From a virus: a stretch of 25,707 nucleotides of DNA. The stretch covers positions 1 through 25,707 of IMG/VR virus record IMGVR_UViG_3300008050_000276; one strand, written 5' to 3'. Below, piece by piece: positions 9,301 to 18,200 of the stretch; position 1 is the stretch's first letter; each line of letters starts with the position of its first letter. The translations under genes were made by a program, and so were the position numbers. The notes under the pieces are model-generated. The model saw only the letters and a program-made list of their open reading frames with translations, ran no database searches and was not told where the DNA came from.

Positions 9301-12300
9301 ACTTTAAACCCACTATCAACTTTATGTAAGCCAATTTTAGCATTTCCTACACTACTATTTAGATGAGTTACATGAGGATTTGGATTATTTATATATAATA
9401 GCCAATTATGAGTCCGACCATTAATCACGTGTAATCTGGAATTATCTAGGGGGCTATCATAAAATTGACCCTCATCACCATAGAATTGAGAGAACTCTGG
9501 CCAGTTATGTAGTTGCCCTATTCCTACAGGCCCCATGGTAACACTAGATACTTTAGGGACAACTGTAGGATTACTATAAGAATCAGAATTTACAGGAAAT
9601 AGTAGATTGTGCCACATTGAGTAACTATAATCCTCTACTATTGTACCCATATCAATATTTGTAGGAGATACAGAAGCCGTATCGCTCCTGTCAAACACTA
9701 TTTTTTTTATGCGTCCCCCAATTGGTGGACTAAGATCCCCATTCGTTGTGAATAAGTATATTGATCCAGGACGTGTAGGATCCCTTAAGAAAAGTGAATT
9801 ACCTAGAATATAATCAGATCTTGAATATCTATTTCCTCTATACCAAAGATCGTCAACTTTAACATTTAGTAAATCCTCATGCGTAAGGGGATTATCGTGA
9901 ATTACAGTATAATGATTATTGACATACACACCTCTCCAACTATCAGCAGATATATCATTATCTATAATATTCCCATCTCTACCTATAATCAATTTACGTC
10001 TTTGTGAAGCCATATCTTTATCTGGGACAGAAGCTACAAATAATAAAAGATTTCCATCTGTTGTGAATATTGAAGCGATCTCTCCACTATGAAGATTCAT
10101 TATGCCTGGATAAGGATGTCCTGTAAAGATGTCAAGATCGTCTAAAACAATATTATCTAAAACCCGAATAGTATCATCAGAAGTATTATATACTGTAGGA
10201 TGTTCATTTTGGTAAATGTCGAATGAGTAAGTATCTTCTGCAAATTGAATAGAAGATACTATTGATCCTGGATCAGATGAAGCTAAATTAGAATAAATAT
10301 TATGTTTAATACCTGTATAAACAGAAAAACTGTTATGTAAAGAAGGAGATATGTGTTTTACGCTAGAAAGGGTATTAATAGTAGTAAAAGACGTAAAGTC
10401 CATAATACCTAAAACTGTATCTGCCATTATAATTCTCCCATACTCTTCACTCTCATCTTCTCCAAAAACCCACACATTATTTTCATGATCTAATTCTATT
10501 TTAGATAGAATAGAAGATAAAGGATTTTCTAGTATTAAAGCATCTGATATTATCATTTGAGCTTTAGCAGCTCCATCTCCTTCCATTATTGTAGATGTAT
10601 TATAAACTACTACATAGCGATCATCAACACCTTCTCCTTCTACAATAGCATATAAAAAGTTATCTAACCTACTAAAGCAGGCAGATATAGGCTTCATACC
10701 TTGAAACTCTGAAGTCTTCTCGTCATTTATTACACCACCTGGAATATGTATTTCTACCCCTCCATCAGCAGGAGGTATAAATATACCTGTAGATGTAACT
10801 GACATTATAATAAACCCGTGAGCCACCCCGTAAGCAACTAAAAATACACCATCTGAGTATTCTTCCATACTTCCTGATGAAGGAGAATATTCAGCTAGTT
10901 CTACATTAAAGTGAGTACTATAATCTCCTGATACATATCTTCTTCTATTTCCTCTAACTATAGGAGTTTGAGATAGAACTTCATCTACATTTAATCTGCT
11001 TGGAGATGTAAGAGGATCTGTAGTAACTTCTACATGTTCTCCGCTAACTATATTAAATGTATTAGTTTCAAAGTTATATCCGTTCCCCGCTATTGTATGT
11101 ATATTTCTAGAATCCTGTGAAAAGCTAAATCCTTTTAAATAACTATACATTAGAGTTGGGGTTGTCTCATCAAAACTACCTATAGTTAAAATTCTATTAT
11201 AAAGAGTTCTTCTTACATCGAGATCGAATATATAAGGATGAATAAACTCAGCCGACGAATCCTGCCCCCAATTGGATGGAAACATACCAATAGCTTCTGC
11301 GTTTTGCCCATCCTCTCCTTTAGGAGTTACTGTATTATATATTAAATATGTTCCACTATAAACATCAAAATGGAGAAGTTTATTAAATCTTGCTCCCTTT
11401 ATAACAGTATTATCTTCATTGTGAGATAGAACATTAGAAAATGCATTTGTTAATGATATAGGAGTAGACTTATAGTATCCTTTATCCCCCACACTACTTC
11501 CTGATACTGAATTTATTATACCAGTTGTATAACCAGATGAAGAAAATTGCCTTCTATTTGTCTCATTGTCATTAATTACATCTTTTTCTGCATCCTCCCA
11601 ATCAAAGCTTCCGTAAAGATTTCCAAAACTACTACCCCCAAAAGCATCGGCTTGAATTAAAGTTTCTCCTAATGAATTCCCTAAAGCAGACCCAAAAGGC
11701 CCACCTTCTCTACAATCAATAATTTCACCCCCAGAACTATTATAATTAGGTAAAGTTGAATCTACCCAATTTATTCTAATGAATCCTCTATTATCTACAA
11801 TTGTATATGCTGAAATATTTTGATCCCCAAAAGTAATAATATTAGTATTAATACTTTGTACATTTTGAACTGCGCTTTCAGGAGATTCAGTATTCCAAGA
11901 CGGTGTTAAAGAGTCTTGTGGATTTAATTTATTCCCAAGTCTATCATAAATAAATAATTTATCTAAAAATGCAAAGGCAGTAAAAAGATTAGTGCCTCTC
12001 CCATTTGTAAATATAGAAGAAGAGGTGCGAACTAGATGATCATTATCAGTAGAACTATTTGTAGCATGTATACTATTTAGTTCTTCAAATCCTGAAACAT
12101 CATATCCAAGATGAGGCCCCCATACTCCAGAGGCAGTATAACTAAAATATTCATTGTTATAATTAAATTGTATTAATGTAGAAGGACTATCAATATTGGC
12201 AGGTAAATCTCTAGAGTGAATAATATTATCTTGCAGTTTAGAATCTGAGATAGCACTATTTTGTTTAGAGGCACACGAACCGTCACTGATAGTTGCGTCT

Positions 12301-12872
12301 GGATTGTAGTTCTCTGCTGTAGCATCTATGCATCCATAAACCATAGAATTTTTAATTCTAGGATTTCCGTATAGTTTATACGTATCTTCTATTAACTTTG
12401 TATAAGTAATAAGACCATTTCCTAATATTGAGCCGTCTTTAGTTATATTTACATCTGATAAAAAGATATAATTATTTTTAACATTAAGAGGATTCATAGG
12501 ACTATTCCTCGAAGAATTTTTAAATCCTAAAGACTCTCCTATAAAATGTATTAAATAAGAGATAGCCATATTATTAGATGGGCTATTACTTAATGTGTAC
12601 TCCCCATTTATAGTAAATTTAATGTCCAAAGATTCTGTCGAGGATACCTCAAAGGATAAATCTAAATTTCCTGATCTATTATTTGTTCTTGAGGAATGAT
12701 ATAAAGTATTAAAGAATAATTGCCATTGCGCTAACGCATTCTGCACTTCCCCTATATACTTAGTTTCACTAATAGCATTATAGTATAATACTACAGAAGT
12801 ATTGGTTCCTGCAGAAACACTATTAATAGCAGTTAAAAGTTTTTTATTATAGTTTATCGTAGAATTTAACAT
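3327..12872 (-). CDS. Giant 3181-aa adhesin-like virion protein with degenerate matrixin head and Cys-rich stalk
   Basis: The largest gene in the window. Residues 40-172 look like a matrixin (M10-type metzincin) domain: helix YIGEVQNALAQW, strand LDIKFT, site helix IHFIGESLGFKN (108-119), SPMNPL Met-turn (124-129) and a terminal helix ending KLYG. The catalytic Glu and two of three zinc His are replaced (H109-F-x-x-E113, N119), so it should be inactive. Residues 179-200 are a GCxD...DGSC module. Residues about 200-1640 are beta-rich with propeller-like repeats (for example DGFIYLGIA). Residues about 1644-2434 are Cys-rich with CDCDG, DECGVCGG and DxDGDGxG motifs resembling flavobacterial secretome modules. 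Residues about 2435-3181 form a further beta region. No signal peptide. It is probably a tail fibre or adhesin for host binding, inferred from size, modules and position after the fibre gene. Confidence 0.85.
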   Translation of the reverse strand: MLNSTINYNKKLLTAINSVSAGTNTSVVLYYNAISETKYIGEVQNALAQWQLFFNTLYHSSRTNNRSGNLDLSFEVSSTESLDIKFTINGEYTLSNSPSNNMAISYLIHFIGESLGFKNSSRNSPMNPLNVKNNYIFLSDVNITKDGSILGNGLITYTKLIEDTYKLYGNPRIKNSMVYGCIDATAENYNPDATISDGSCASKQNSAISDSKLQDNIIHSRDLPANIDSPSTLIQFNYNNEYFSYTASGVWGPHLGYDVSGFEELNSIHATNSSTDNDHLVRTSSSIFTNGRGTNLFTAFAFLDKLFIYDRLGNKLNPQDSLTPSWNTESPESAVQNVQSINTNIITFGDQNISAYTIVDNRGFIRINWVDSTLPNYNSSGGEIIDCREGGPFGSALGNSLGETLIQADAFGGSSFGNLYGSFDWEDAEKDVINDNETNRRQFSSSGYTTGIINSVSGSSVGDKGYYKSTPISLTNAFSNVLSHNEDNTVIKGARFNKLLHFDVYSGTYLIYNTVTPKGEDGQNAEAIGMFPSNWGQDSSAEFIHPYIFDLDVRRTLYNRILTIGSFDETTPTLMYSYLKGFSFSQDSRNIHTIAGNGYNFETNTFNIVSGEHVEVTTDPLTSPSRLNVDEVLSQTPIVRGNRRRYVSGDYSTHFNVELAEYSPSSGSMEEYSDGVFLVAYGVAHGFIIMSVTSTGIFIPPADGGVEIHIPGGVINDEKTSEFQGMKPISACFSRLDNFLYAIVEGEGVDDRYVVVYNTSTIMEGDGAAKAQMIISDALILENPLSSILSKIELDHENNVWVFGEDESEEYGRIIMADTVLGIMDFTSFTTINTLSSVKHISPSLHNSFSVYTGIKHNIYSNLASSDPGSIVSSIQFAEDTYSFDIYQNEHPTVYNTSDDTIRVLDNIVLDDLDIFTGHPYPGIMNLHSGEIASIFTTDGNLLLFVASVPDKDMASQRRKLIIGRDGNIIDNDISADSWRGVYVNNHYTVIHDNPLTHEDLLNVKVDDLWYRGNRYSRSDYILGNSLFLRDPTRPGSIYLFTTNGDLSPPIGGRIKKIVFDRSDTASVSPTNIDMGTIVEDYSYSMWHNLLFPVNSDSYSNPTVVPKVSSVTMGPVGIGQLHNWPEFSQFYGDEGQFYDSPLDNSRLHVINGRTHNWLLYINNPNPHVTHLNSSVGNAKIGLHKVDSGFKVESTADWEDIINPLGHYTSHDIRFSLGESAVLRFSESIFIDTLSTIIPDYLPAYDYASMIDSRDYGTGGGWHSPSISKMTILTTTDGKDNLAINFEHAKHSNSEDEKARKTNIYGNFISIGSFDFEKGDIVLDKTILIEKVISEYIYNTTGVGNSDSNTFDAGNDNSSVEDLWTYSTTNMLFPYTGDKAIKGNAYNCNIDLASHYNTELWGDSGMYPGDTATIQGYLEELKVIDAVNYYPFTIKDMCFSADASVLYIVISYYGNWNLNYSGAYSNGPKYLGEDFYESGFGDRIYKINLVRDDSGSIINTQVSEVPPFLHSDPALWPADFEDSYSENGEKHLPIQSLSTRSPYFDITKMYRGTDGFIYLGIASREDLDEYPAYVGRIVNQDSYENSSYALGMKTLTSSEGVRNEHHIAPSKDTQYSLASLNTDRTIRFDRSKFEDQLIDESELSPGTSGCLNVDDCNYCSDCSYHAYQMCNPPNPLCGCEGTLTSYPYGPCGPDVGGCSTSSTNQNEFNFWSDVLVDEGAAAQGQYLAENYIQYNTNVPDCLVCGDAAASNGVSPLPEGVVSYPELDTVLCTFPGCSVVGSCNYDPDANINTGCNGVPVGWTSNITTIYGLSPAGTLDISPANITWPLSIPNDAIHPDEDGTGHATFLHCECNGMGGLVPMEGWCGSCGTAGVSGTPTAFYHAITQEELPVGFAGFMQNYGDNTIFPESPYCNCAGTEIKEITGAAVDELFDTGLAGIMDDAQWWLGSVGSSNPIKYCDCGGGLPTTVACDCDGDFLGNVPASTQSNGVCDCDGTRPWDLYASTSVIDNTCDCSGDVIAAAVAAGYCPGCTTDNVQLKMYPDTDGDGFGECYAVNPYYNPGAAIIEGGNTGDCSSCYYEMKCPTNTDASNPELPSGWSLSCGDNCTETIDECGVCGGSGIPAEECDCDGNVLDCAEVCGGTSTTDEGTSGGHCCEPATQMTYYYDADGDGLGNYDMSLVLCPNNPITNTGGCTGAGCYVQDNNDPDDTCAGVYDQCDVCNGDNSCLDCLGEPFGSAEVDECDVCDGDNSTCADCAGVANGFAYSDDCGDCVGSCENCVPEANYNQNICGVCNEPDPLPGQCCEGEFLCECEGDGTCLPDGSECSEDLGCGCGLLAPEDYACPADCDNGDTYGCCDGYVWDECMQQCMVGSSASYQQTVSNPCNPSECVSPALAESSYVCTYCTDPEAENYLHNCDGVLLGEIPEGEPVFDSGCCEYAVFEDPSIDSEVDVVGNLAPYIEAVMVAVPETYEECTTGQGVSTPAAFTHITWQQHSHESVVSTSCPGTDCTDYEYLKSFYSGGDLYSVTLKNRSFTEKCQVIKNNHKKIYVDNVGYNGEVIFSGLTEEYVKTGRYFNVIDASHFLVPQSIASGGVFSPYDIYQEENPEGCASSDNPYSILCGWDRYITPNEVLLTDSTTFGDPIQYLPPISGATYIYKPQFYFRLDADIELSTYDPNVLFAEYADKIEKVERFWINTPDGVGLSTGGVATETNMTYFEHIMNPTAIVVYNPMTGSTELLNKGNRYTEAQNIGEAGESIEYPDGTTVTNWENNTRPAYWVYKITPKTNASGVYEEFVIDLDSFTPPEVVGMCTSADAINTGFTANGDTITDVSIINDTINGDSPLYNTDNSLCNFSNCDGIFENVCCADTYINSIQNQGLTPSDIGVYGGEHECKVCNFSVCEATEVCTDQTAIDWTDTSLLSGIAWTINNDLCTYPEIAEGDLRIDVWVNVSNLDNVELSRLEWLIYSTQQNIMLQSPNILSVSAEGGVAHYSVPLLGLPACTWLLPLGVDEAEVWTQTLLQINSGPVGSPYTHHEIAYGATNTPGGSIPLNAVGIGGCPVGCNWASNDLITEHCVHYIQEDEDEFTELFLEIDTAYVQENPDAYKCASVNVINISSNEVMVGQTSFAHNSQTILTFNVTGDTKVGIKVNNPPCGGGGRSINDNYPIKYTLKTEQGEILTTKTIY
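5570..7940 (-). repeat. Cys-rich, Asp-rich modular region of the giant protein
   Basis: This part of the 3181-aa gene encodes about residues 1644-2434. It is dense in paired cysteines with imperfect repeats: CDCDG or CxC units (several between about 6480 and 7020), DECGVCGG / QCDVCNGD / DECDVCDGD units (about 6120-6550), and two calcium-loop-like units DTDGDGFGE (near residue 2041) and DADGDGLGN (near residue 2163). These repeats also create recurring DNA words such as ccatcacaatcaca. Similar strings are common in secreted proteins of Flavobacteriia; disulfide and Ca2+ stabilisation is inferred from that resemblance. Confidence 0.75.
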
Positions 12873-12883
12873 AATACTTTAAA

Positions 12884-14410
12884 TTATTTTAATGGGATTA
12901 TTTGGAATGAATATAGATTTATATCTCCTACTGCTGTTGCTGCAGTAACATCTACGCTAACTGTAATAGTTCTTTCCCAGTCTATATCTAAAGTGTTAAT
13001 TACACCAACAGCTTGAGTAGTTCCTACGAGCCCTTTAGAATACGCAATAGTTTTCATTGTATCTGAATGTAGTAGGGTGGCTTCTAAAACTCCAAATTTA
13101 GCATTAGGTGCTGCTTCTGCATTTGAACTATCTAATACTGTATTTCCATCCACCACTAATTTTACTGTTTTATCATTAGCTGTTGCTGCAAAAGCACAAG
13201 ACGCTACCAATTTAAAGGAGGTTCCTACTGGATAATCACTTAAATCTACATTTATAGCCATTAAGGTTTCCTCAGTTGCTGCAGCTGCAACTCTTTCTCC
13301 TGTAGTAGTATTATCTGTTAAAACTGATTTAACTTTAATTGCATCTAAATCTACAGGAAGATTATTCTCTATAAACCATCTGCTATCTCCATCAGTATAT
13401 AACTTAATAGATCCTCCATCAGAAGATAATCTAAAAGAATTAGCTCCTTGTATACTATCAGTACTAGAAGATTTAATTAAAATAGAATTTTTAACAGAGG
13501 ATTTATATTCATCTTTAATTCTATATTTTACAAGTTTAGGATGTTTAAGAGACGCTATAGTAGGAAGTGTTAATGTTACGCCCCCTCTTCTACAATCTAC
13601 TCCAATTAAACCTTTATCTGCTTCTGTTAATGTATATGAAGTAAAAGATACAGGAGTTCTATTATATGCTGAAGTAGCTTCAATAGCATTTTTAAGCTTT
13701 AAAGGGCTTACCACAGAATCGTCAGTAGCTAATTCTTCTATTTCTAAATCTGTAGATTTTTTTAATATACCCGCTTTAGACTCAGTTGCATCAATTACAT
13801 TTGTATTTACTATAGCAAACTGATTACCTACTTCCCCATAAGTTCCTCCAGCACTATCTGATAAACATATTAAAATATCACCTGCTTGAATTTCAGGACC
13901 ATCAGTAGCAAAACTAGTGTGATCAGTATCAATAAGAATCACATCTCCAGCAGAAGCCGCAGGATACCCATTAGATCCATTTCTTCTTTGCACTGTTTTT
14001 AATGCAGACTTTAACTGAGTATCTACAAATTCTTTATCTACTAAGTCATTATCTGAAAATATACTTTTACCAGAATAAGACAGATTATTACTTAGAGCAA
14101 TACTACCATCGCTTCTAAGCACATTTGACACCGCTTTATCTACATAAGATTTTGTAGATAAGTGATTAGCATTTGTAGGATTCTTTCCTTTTGCAGGCTT
14201 TGAGAAAGATGGGGCATCTTTTAAAACCGTTTTTGCTAAAGTATTCTTATTAATACTTTTAATTTGCCCTGCTAATCTTGAGAGTTTAGCCTCAAGTTCT
14301 CCAAGTAAAGACTTTTTAGTTATTGTTTTTACCTTTCCATTTTGCAAAACAGTTAGCCTGTCTGCATTATTACTCTTGGACGCTTTTGGAAGTTCAGATA
14401 TTTTTGCCAT
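12884..14410 (-). CDS. Tail-fibre-like structural protein
   Basis: A 508-aa protein. The N-terminus (MAKISELPKAS...ADRLTVLQNGKVKTITKKSLL) is a short motif I recognise from many phage fibre and appendage proteins, probably for attachment to the virion. A coiled-coil-prone helix follows (residues about 35-60). TKSYVDKA (87-93) and VDKEFVDTQL are fibre-type repeats, and a segment at about 210-245 (SKAGILKKSTDLEIEELA...SPLKL) matches the phage tail-fibre repeat style. A beta module starts at about residue 257 (YTLTEADKGLIGVD), and the C-terminus is a beta-rich tip ending INLYSFQIIPLK. There is no signal peptide. The ATG follows an A/T-only leader with no Shine-Dalgarno. It lies 11 nt upstream of the giant adhesin gene, so the two are probably co-expressed parts of the host-contact apparatus. 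Confidence 0.78.
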   Translation of the reverse strand: MAKISELPKASKSNNADRLTVLQNGKVKTITKKSLLGELEAKLSRLAGQIKSINKNTLAKTVLKDAPSFSKPAKGKNPTNANHLSTKSYVDKAVSNVLRSDGSIALSNNLSYSGKSIFSDNDLVDKEFVDTQLKSALKTVQRRNGSNGYPAASAGDVILIDTDHTSFATDGPEIQAGDILICLSDSAGGTYGEVGNQFAIVNTNVIDATESKAGILKKSTDLEIEELATDDSVVSPLKLKNAIEATSAYNRTPVSFTSYTLTEADKGLIGVDCRRGGVTLTLPTIASLKHPKLVKYRIKDEYKSSVKNSILIKSSSTDSIQGANSFRLSSDGGSIKLYTDGDSRWFIENNLPVDLDAIKVKSVLTDNTTTGERVAAAATEETLMAINVDLSDYPVGTSFKLVASCAFAATANDKTVKLVVDGNTVLDSSNAEAAPNAKFGVLEATLLHSDTMKTIAYSKGLVGTTQAVGVINTLDIDWERTITVSVDVTAATAVGDINLYSFQIIPLK

Positions 14411-14423
14411 TTTATATTATTTT

Positions 14424-15218
14424 TTATTCAAAAATTAAAGTATTGCCATGCTCGTCAGATATATGTTCCCGATTTTCATTGGTTATTATCGTATCTTCTA
14501 TATCTGACTGGCCCAAAGGTGTATTAATGGAATTAGAATAATTACGATCTATGTTTTTATACACAAAATTTAAATCTACAGCTATTGTATCTAATATAAG
14601 ATTATATTTACTTATAAGATCATAGGAGATTGGTTTCCCTTCTTTCATAGCATTGCTTCCACCAGTTACTTTTGCAGTATTAAATTGTATTCCTTTAGAG
14701 CCTTTTATTAGTTTACCGTTAAAGTTAGCCCCCACATTATTGAATACTACTTTAATGCTATTATCGGTTGTACCATAGGCTAAAGAGGTAGAACCTGCAG
14801 GATAATGATGAGGAGAAACATTACTTCTTCCTTGTAGTATTCTTTGTATAAGTACAGCTGAAGGTATACTTTCATATACTGTAAACTTAGAGATAGGGAT
14901 AGTACGATTATATACATCAGTTATATAAATAACAGCTATATTAGGTATAGAACTCTTGCCTGAAGAGAGAGAATAAGAACGTAAACCTGTAGATATATTA
15001 TTTAATACAACCATTGCAGGATCTCTATGATCTAATGAGGTTACCATACTTATACGCTCTTCTAAGTATTTAAGCCAACTACTTATCACAGCTAGCTTTA
15101 GAGGAATTGATTTATTAATATTTCCTTTAGAGTATCGCTCTGCAAGCTGCAAAGAATATTCTTGATACTTCATTTTTGCAAATTGCAACTTATTATATAA
15201 TTCATTTTGGCTTATCAT
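14424..15218 (-). CDS. Hypothetical structural protein with N-terminal helical domain
   Basis: A 264-aa protein. Residues about 1-60 are helical (NELYNKLQFAKMKYQEYSLQ, then KLAVISSWLKYLEERISMV), similar in style to short helical attachment domains seen in other Bacteroidetes-phage tail proteins. The middle is beta-rich (IPNIAVIYITDVYNRTIPIS, SIKVVFNNVGANFNGKLI). The C-terminus is again helical (LISKYNLILDTIAVDLNFVY). No enzyme motif, signal peptide or membrane helix is visible. It stands between the large metalloprotease-like gene and the fibre gene, so a tail-tip or baseplate adaptor role is the best guess. I do not recognise a named family. Confidence 0.65.
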   Translation of the reverse strand: MISQNELYNKLQFAKMKYQEYSLQLAERYSKGNINKSIPLKLAVISSWLKYLEERISMVTSLDHRDPAMVVLNNISTGLRSYSLSSGKSSIPNIAVIYITDVYNRTIPISKFTVYESIPSAVLIQRILQGRSNVSPHHYPAGSTSLAYGTTDNSIKVVFNNVGANFNGKLIKGSKGIQFNTAKVTGGSNAMKEGKPISYDLISKYNLILDTIAVDLNFVYKNIDRNYSNSINTPLGQSDIEDTIITNENREHISDEHGNTLIFE

Positions 15219-15227
15219 AAAAATATT

Positions 15228-18200
15228 TTATCTTGCAAAATTAGACATTTTATTTAGAATATCCTTACATTTGTTGAATTTTTCTGTTTTATCTTTTTTG
15301 TCTTTTGACACTGAAGGATAACTCAATTTATAAGAATTTCTTTCTTTTTTAGAGTAACTGTAGTAACACCCGCTTTGTGGGCTTATTACAACATGATCTG
15401 AATATAACACATTAGAATCAAATTTCATAAGATTTAATCCTATAGAATTATAAACTACGTAGGTGCTTACAGCAGATGCTGTTCTAGTTCCTTCGCACTC
15501 TGAACAATCTACAGTAGCAAGTTCGTCTACACCTTGAACACATGTCTGCGCTTCACTACTCCAAGAACCAAAACAACACTCAGCTGGATCATAATAAATA
15601 ACATTAATTTCGCCATTATATTCAAACATAGGACCATATGTATAAGGATCTGTAGGTAGTACAGACTGCGCCCCTTCACCCAAAAACTGGGCGTACTCGT
15701 TGTTACAAACTAATACATCTAGTGATAAACAATGAGATATAATATTAAGTCCAGGAGTAGTTAAATCTACTTCTCCTAAAATAGTGCTTGCGCCTCCTGT
15801 AGGATCTGAAATATCACTAAGAGTAGGAACCACATATTCCATAGCTGCTTTACCTTTTAATAAAAAGTCATGTACTTCATTAGTATCGCTATACTCAGTA
15901 TTACGTAAATCAATTTCGTCTGCATATTCCATAGCCCTATTGTATATACTATATCTACTTTCTACTACAGCTTCCATTCTAGCTATTTGATCAGGACTAA
16001 ATACATAAGCTCTTGCAGCAGAAATATTACTTGACTTTAGATTATCTGGCTCAAAAGGAGCAGCTAGATTGTCTTCATAAATTTTTATCTGACTCCCAGA
16101 AGTATAATGCATAATATTTCTAAATATACCACTCTCCATATTTGCTCCTAAAGATTTTTGATTATGTAAACTAATTTGAGCATTATTACTTTTTGTATAA
16201 TGGTCTGTAGCGTCTTGTGCTACAGAGCCTAAAACTCTAAAAGGATTATACAAAGATGCTCCTGGATCTGTACTTCCAAAGAAAAATTTTAAAACAATAC
16301 TAGGGCTAAACCAAATGTGGGAATCTATATAACTTCCTTGTGCCATACAATCTGCATCACCATACCCATATAAATATTGACTGCTTCGCCCTGCTTTATT
16401 ATTAAAAGAAGAGAATGTATATGTAGGTGTAACAGCTAGATCTCTACCTGTATCAGATATTCCGTCTCCTTCTAAAGCCCATCCTCGAAACCAAATATTA
16501 GAAAAAGAAGTTGACTGTGCAGAACCTTGAGTTGACCCAAAAGCAGTATTAGCAAAAGCAGTATTATTAAATTTGAATTCTAATGGTATTGCAGACTGAG
16601 CATGCAGCCCTGTATACCCCCAATAAGGTATTTCTATATTAGGATAATCACAATTATTATTTATACATTGTTTATCTAATATATGATGCTCAAAAAATAC
16701 TCCTCTCCCGTGCGGAAAAGAATGCAATCTAGCCCCATATCGTCTAACTGCAGGAAAATGGTTATCAAACTCTAAAGTGTTAGCATATACTTCCACAAAG
16801 GATCCGTGAACTTTCTGGTTCCCACAGAACGAAGAAGTTTTATTTACTCCAAAGAAATGATCTTTATTAAAATAACTATTAGAACCATCATCATTACTAG
16901 TCCTAGTCATTAAATTACCATAGTAATTACTCTCTGGGTCTTCATTCCATTTAAAGTCTAGATATGCATAAAGCATATATAATTTATATGCGTCTGTCCC
17001 ATTATCTGTAGGAACTTCTCTATAGGTATTCCAGTATCCATAAGCAGACCCATATATATCTGTACTATCCACTACATTACTGCCGTTTTTAAAAGTTAAA
17101 TCTTCAGTTTTAGCATTTATAGGAGTATAGGTAGCTAAATTTAATGTCCAAGGAATTTCACCATCTATCACATCTCCAGGAGTCTCATAATAATAATGTT
17201 GTTCTGTATGTAAGCAAGGACATAAAGGATCTCCATTATCATCAACTGCATCATATATTTTTGATACAGGCCAATTACTTGGGTATTTAGGAAATCTAGG
17301 ATCTAACCAATTAAAATTAATATACCAAAAAGGATCAAATTCATCTGTTTGTAGGTACTCTCCCGTACCCTCTCCAAACTCATCTACAGCTTCTTGTAGT
17401 TTACAAAAAGGAATATAGGTAGTAATCTGAGGTCCTTTTCTATTGTCAAAAATTTCAGTTTCTACAAAGTCAGGTAAAGATAAGATTCCTGCTGCCTCAA
17501 GAGCATCTAGATGAGATTCCGAATCTACAAGGTATCTTTTTTTACGTAAAGGTCTTGTTTGTATATTCTGAGCATAAATATCAGTATCAGGATCTACGTT
17601 AGTATTAGTATAATTTGCATCAGTTATATAATGATGTGCTCTATGTGTAGCATTATTATATATGTCATCAGAGTGTAAAGGAAATAACTTTATATAGTCT
17701 CCACTTCTGAAAGATGTCCATACAAACTTACCAGAAGCATCTCCTACATAAGCATTATATGCATTATAGGTTATCTCGTTATTACCTAACAAATACCCTA
17801 GAGCCTCCATTAAAACATCTTTAGCCTCTTGATACTCTGAAGGGTATCCTATATAATAATAATCATGTATAGCTTCATTACTATTAAAATAAGTATCTAA
17901 AGCCCAATTATAAGTATCACTAGGTTCACCAACAGAAGGGTTAAAATCGTCATAATGGTTTACAATAGTCAAATCTCTATTTACATCTAAGGCTTTTTCT
18001 GTATAATTTGCCCCACTACCATTCCAAAGCTTCCAAGACCAAGGATCACCAAAACTAGTACTAGTATGTTTATATATAGCATAAACATCTGCAAAAATAT
18101 TAAGCCCCTCCATGAAATAGTCAACTTTATATATATAAAACTGATTTGACCCACTTCCTATTGTATCCCCTGGATCAGGTAAACCTAACCAACTTAAAGT

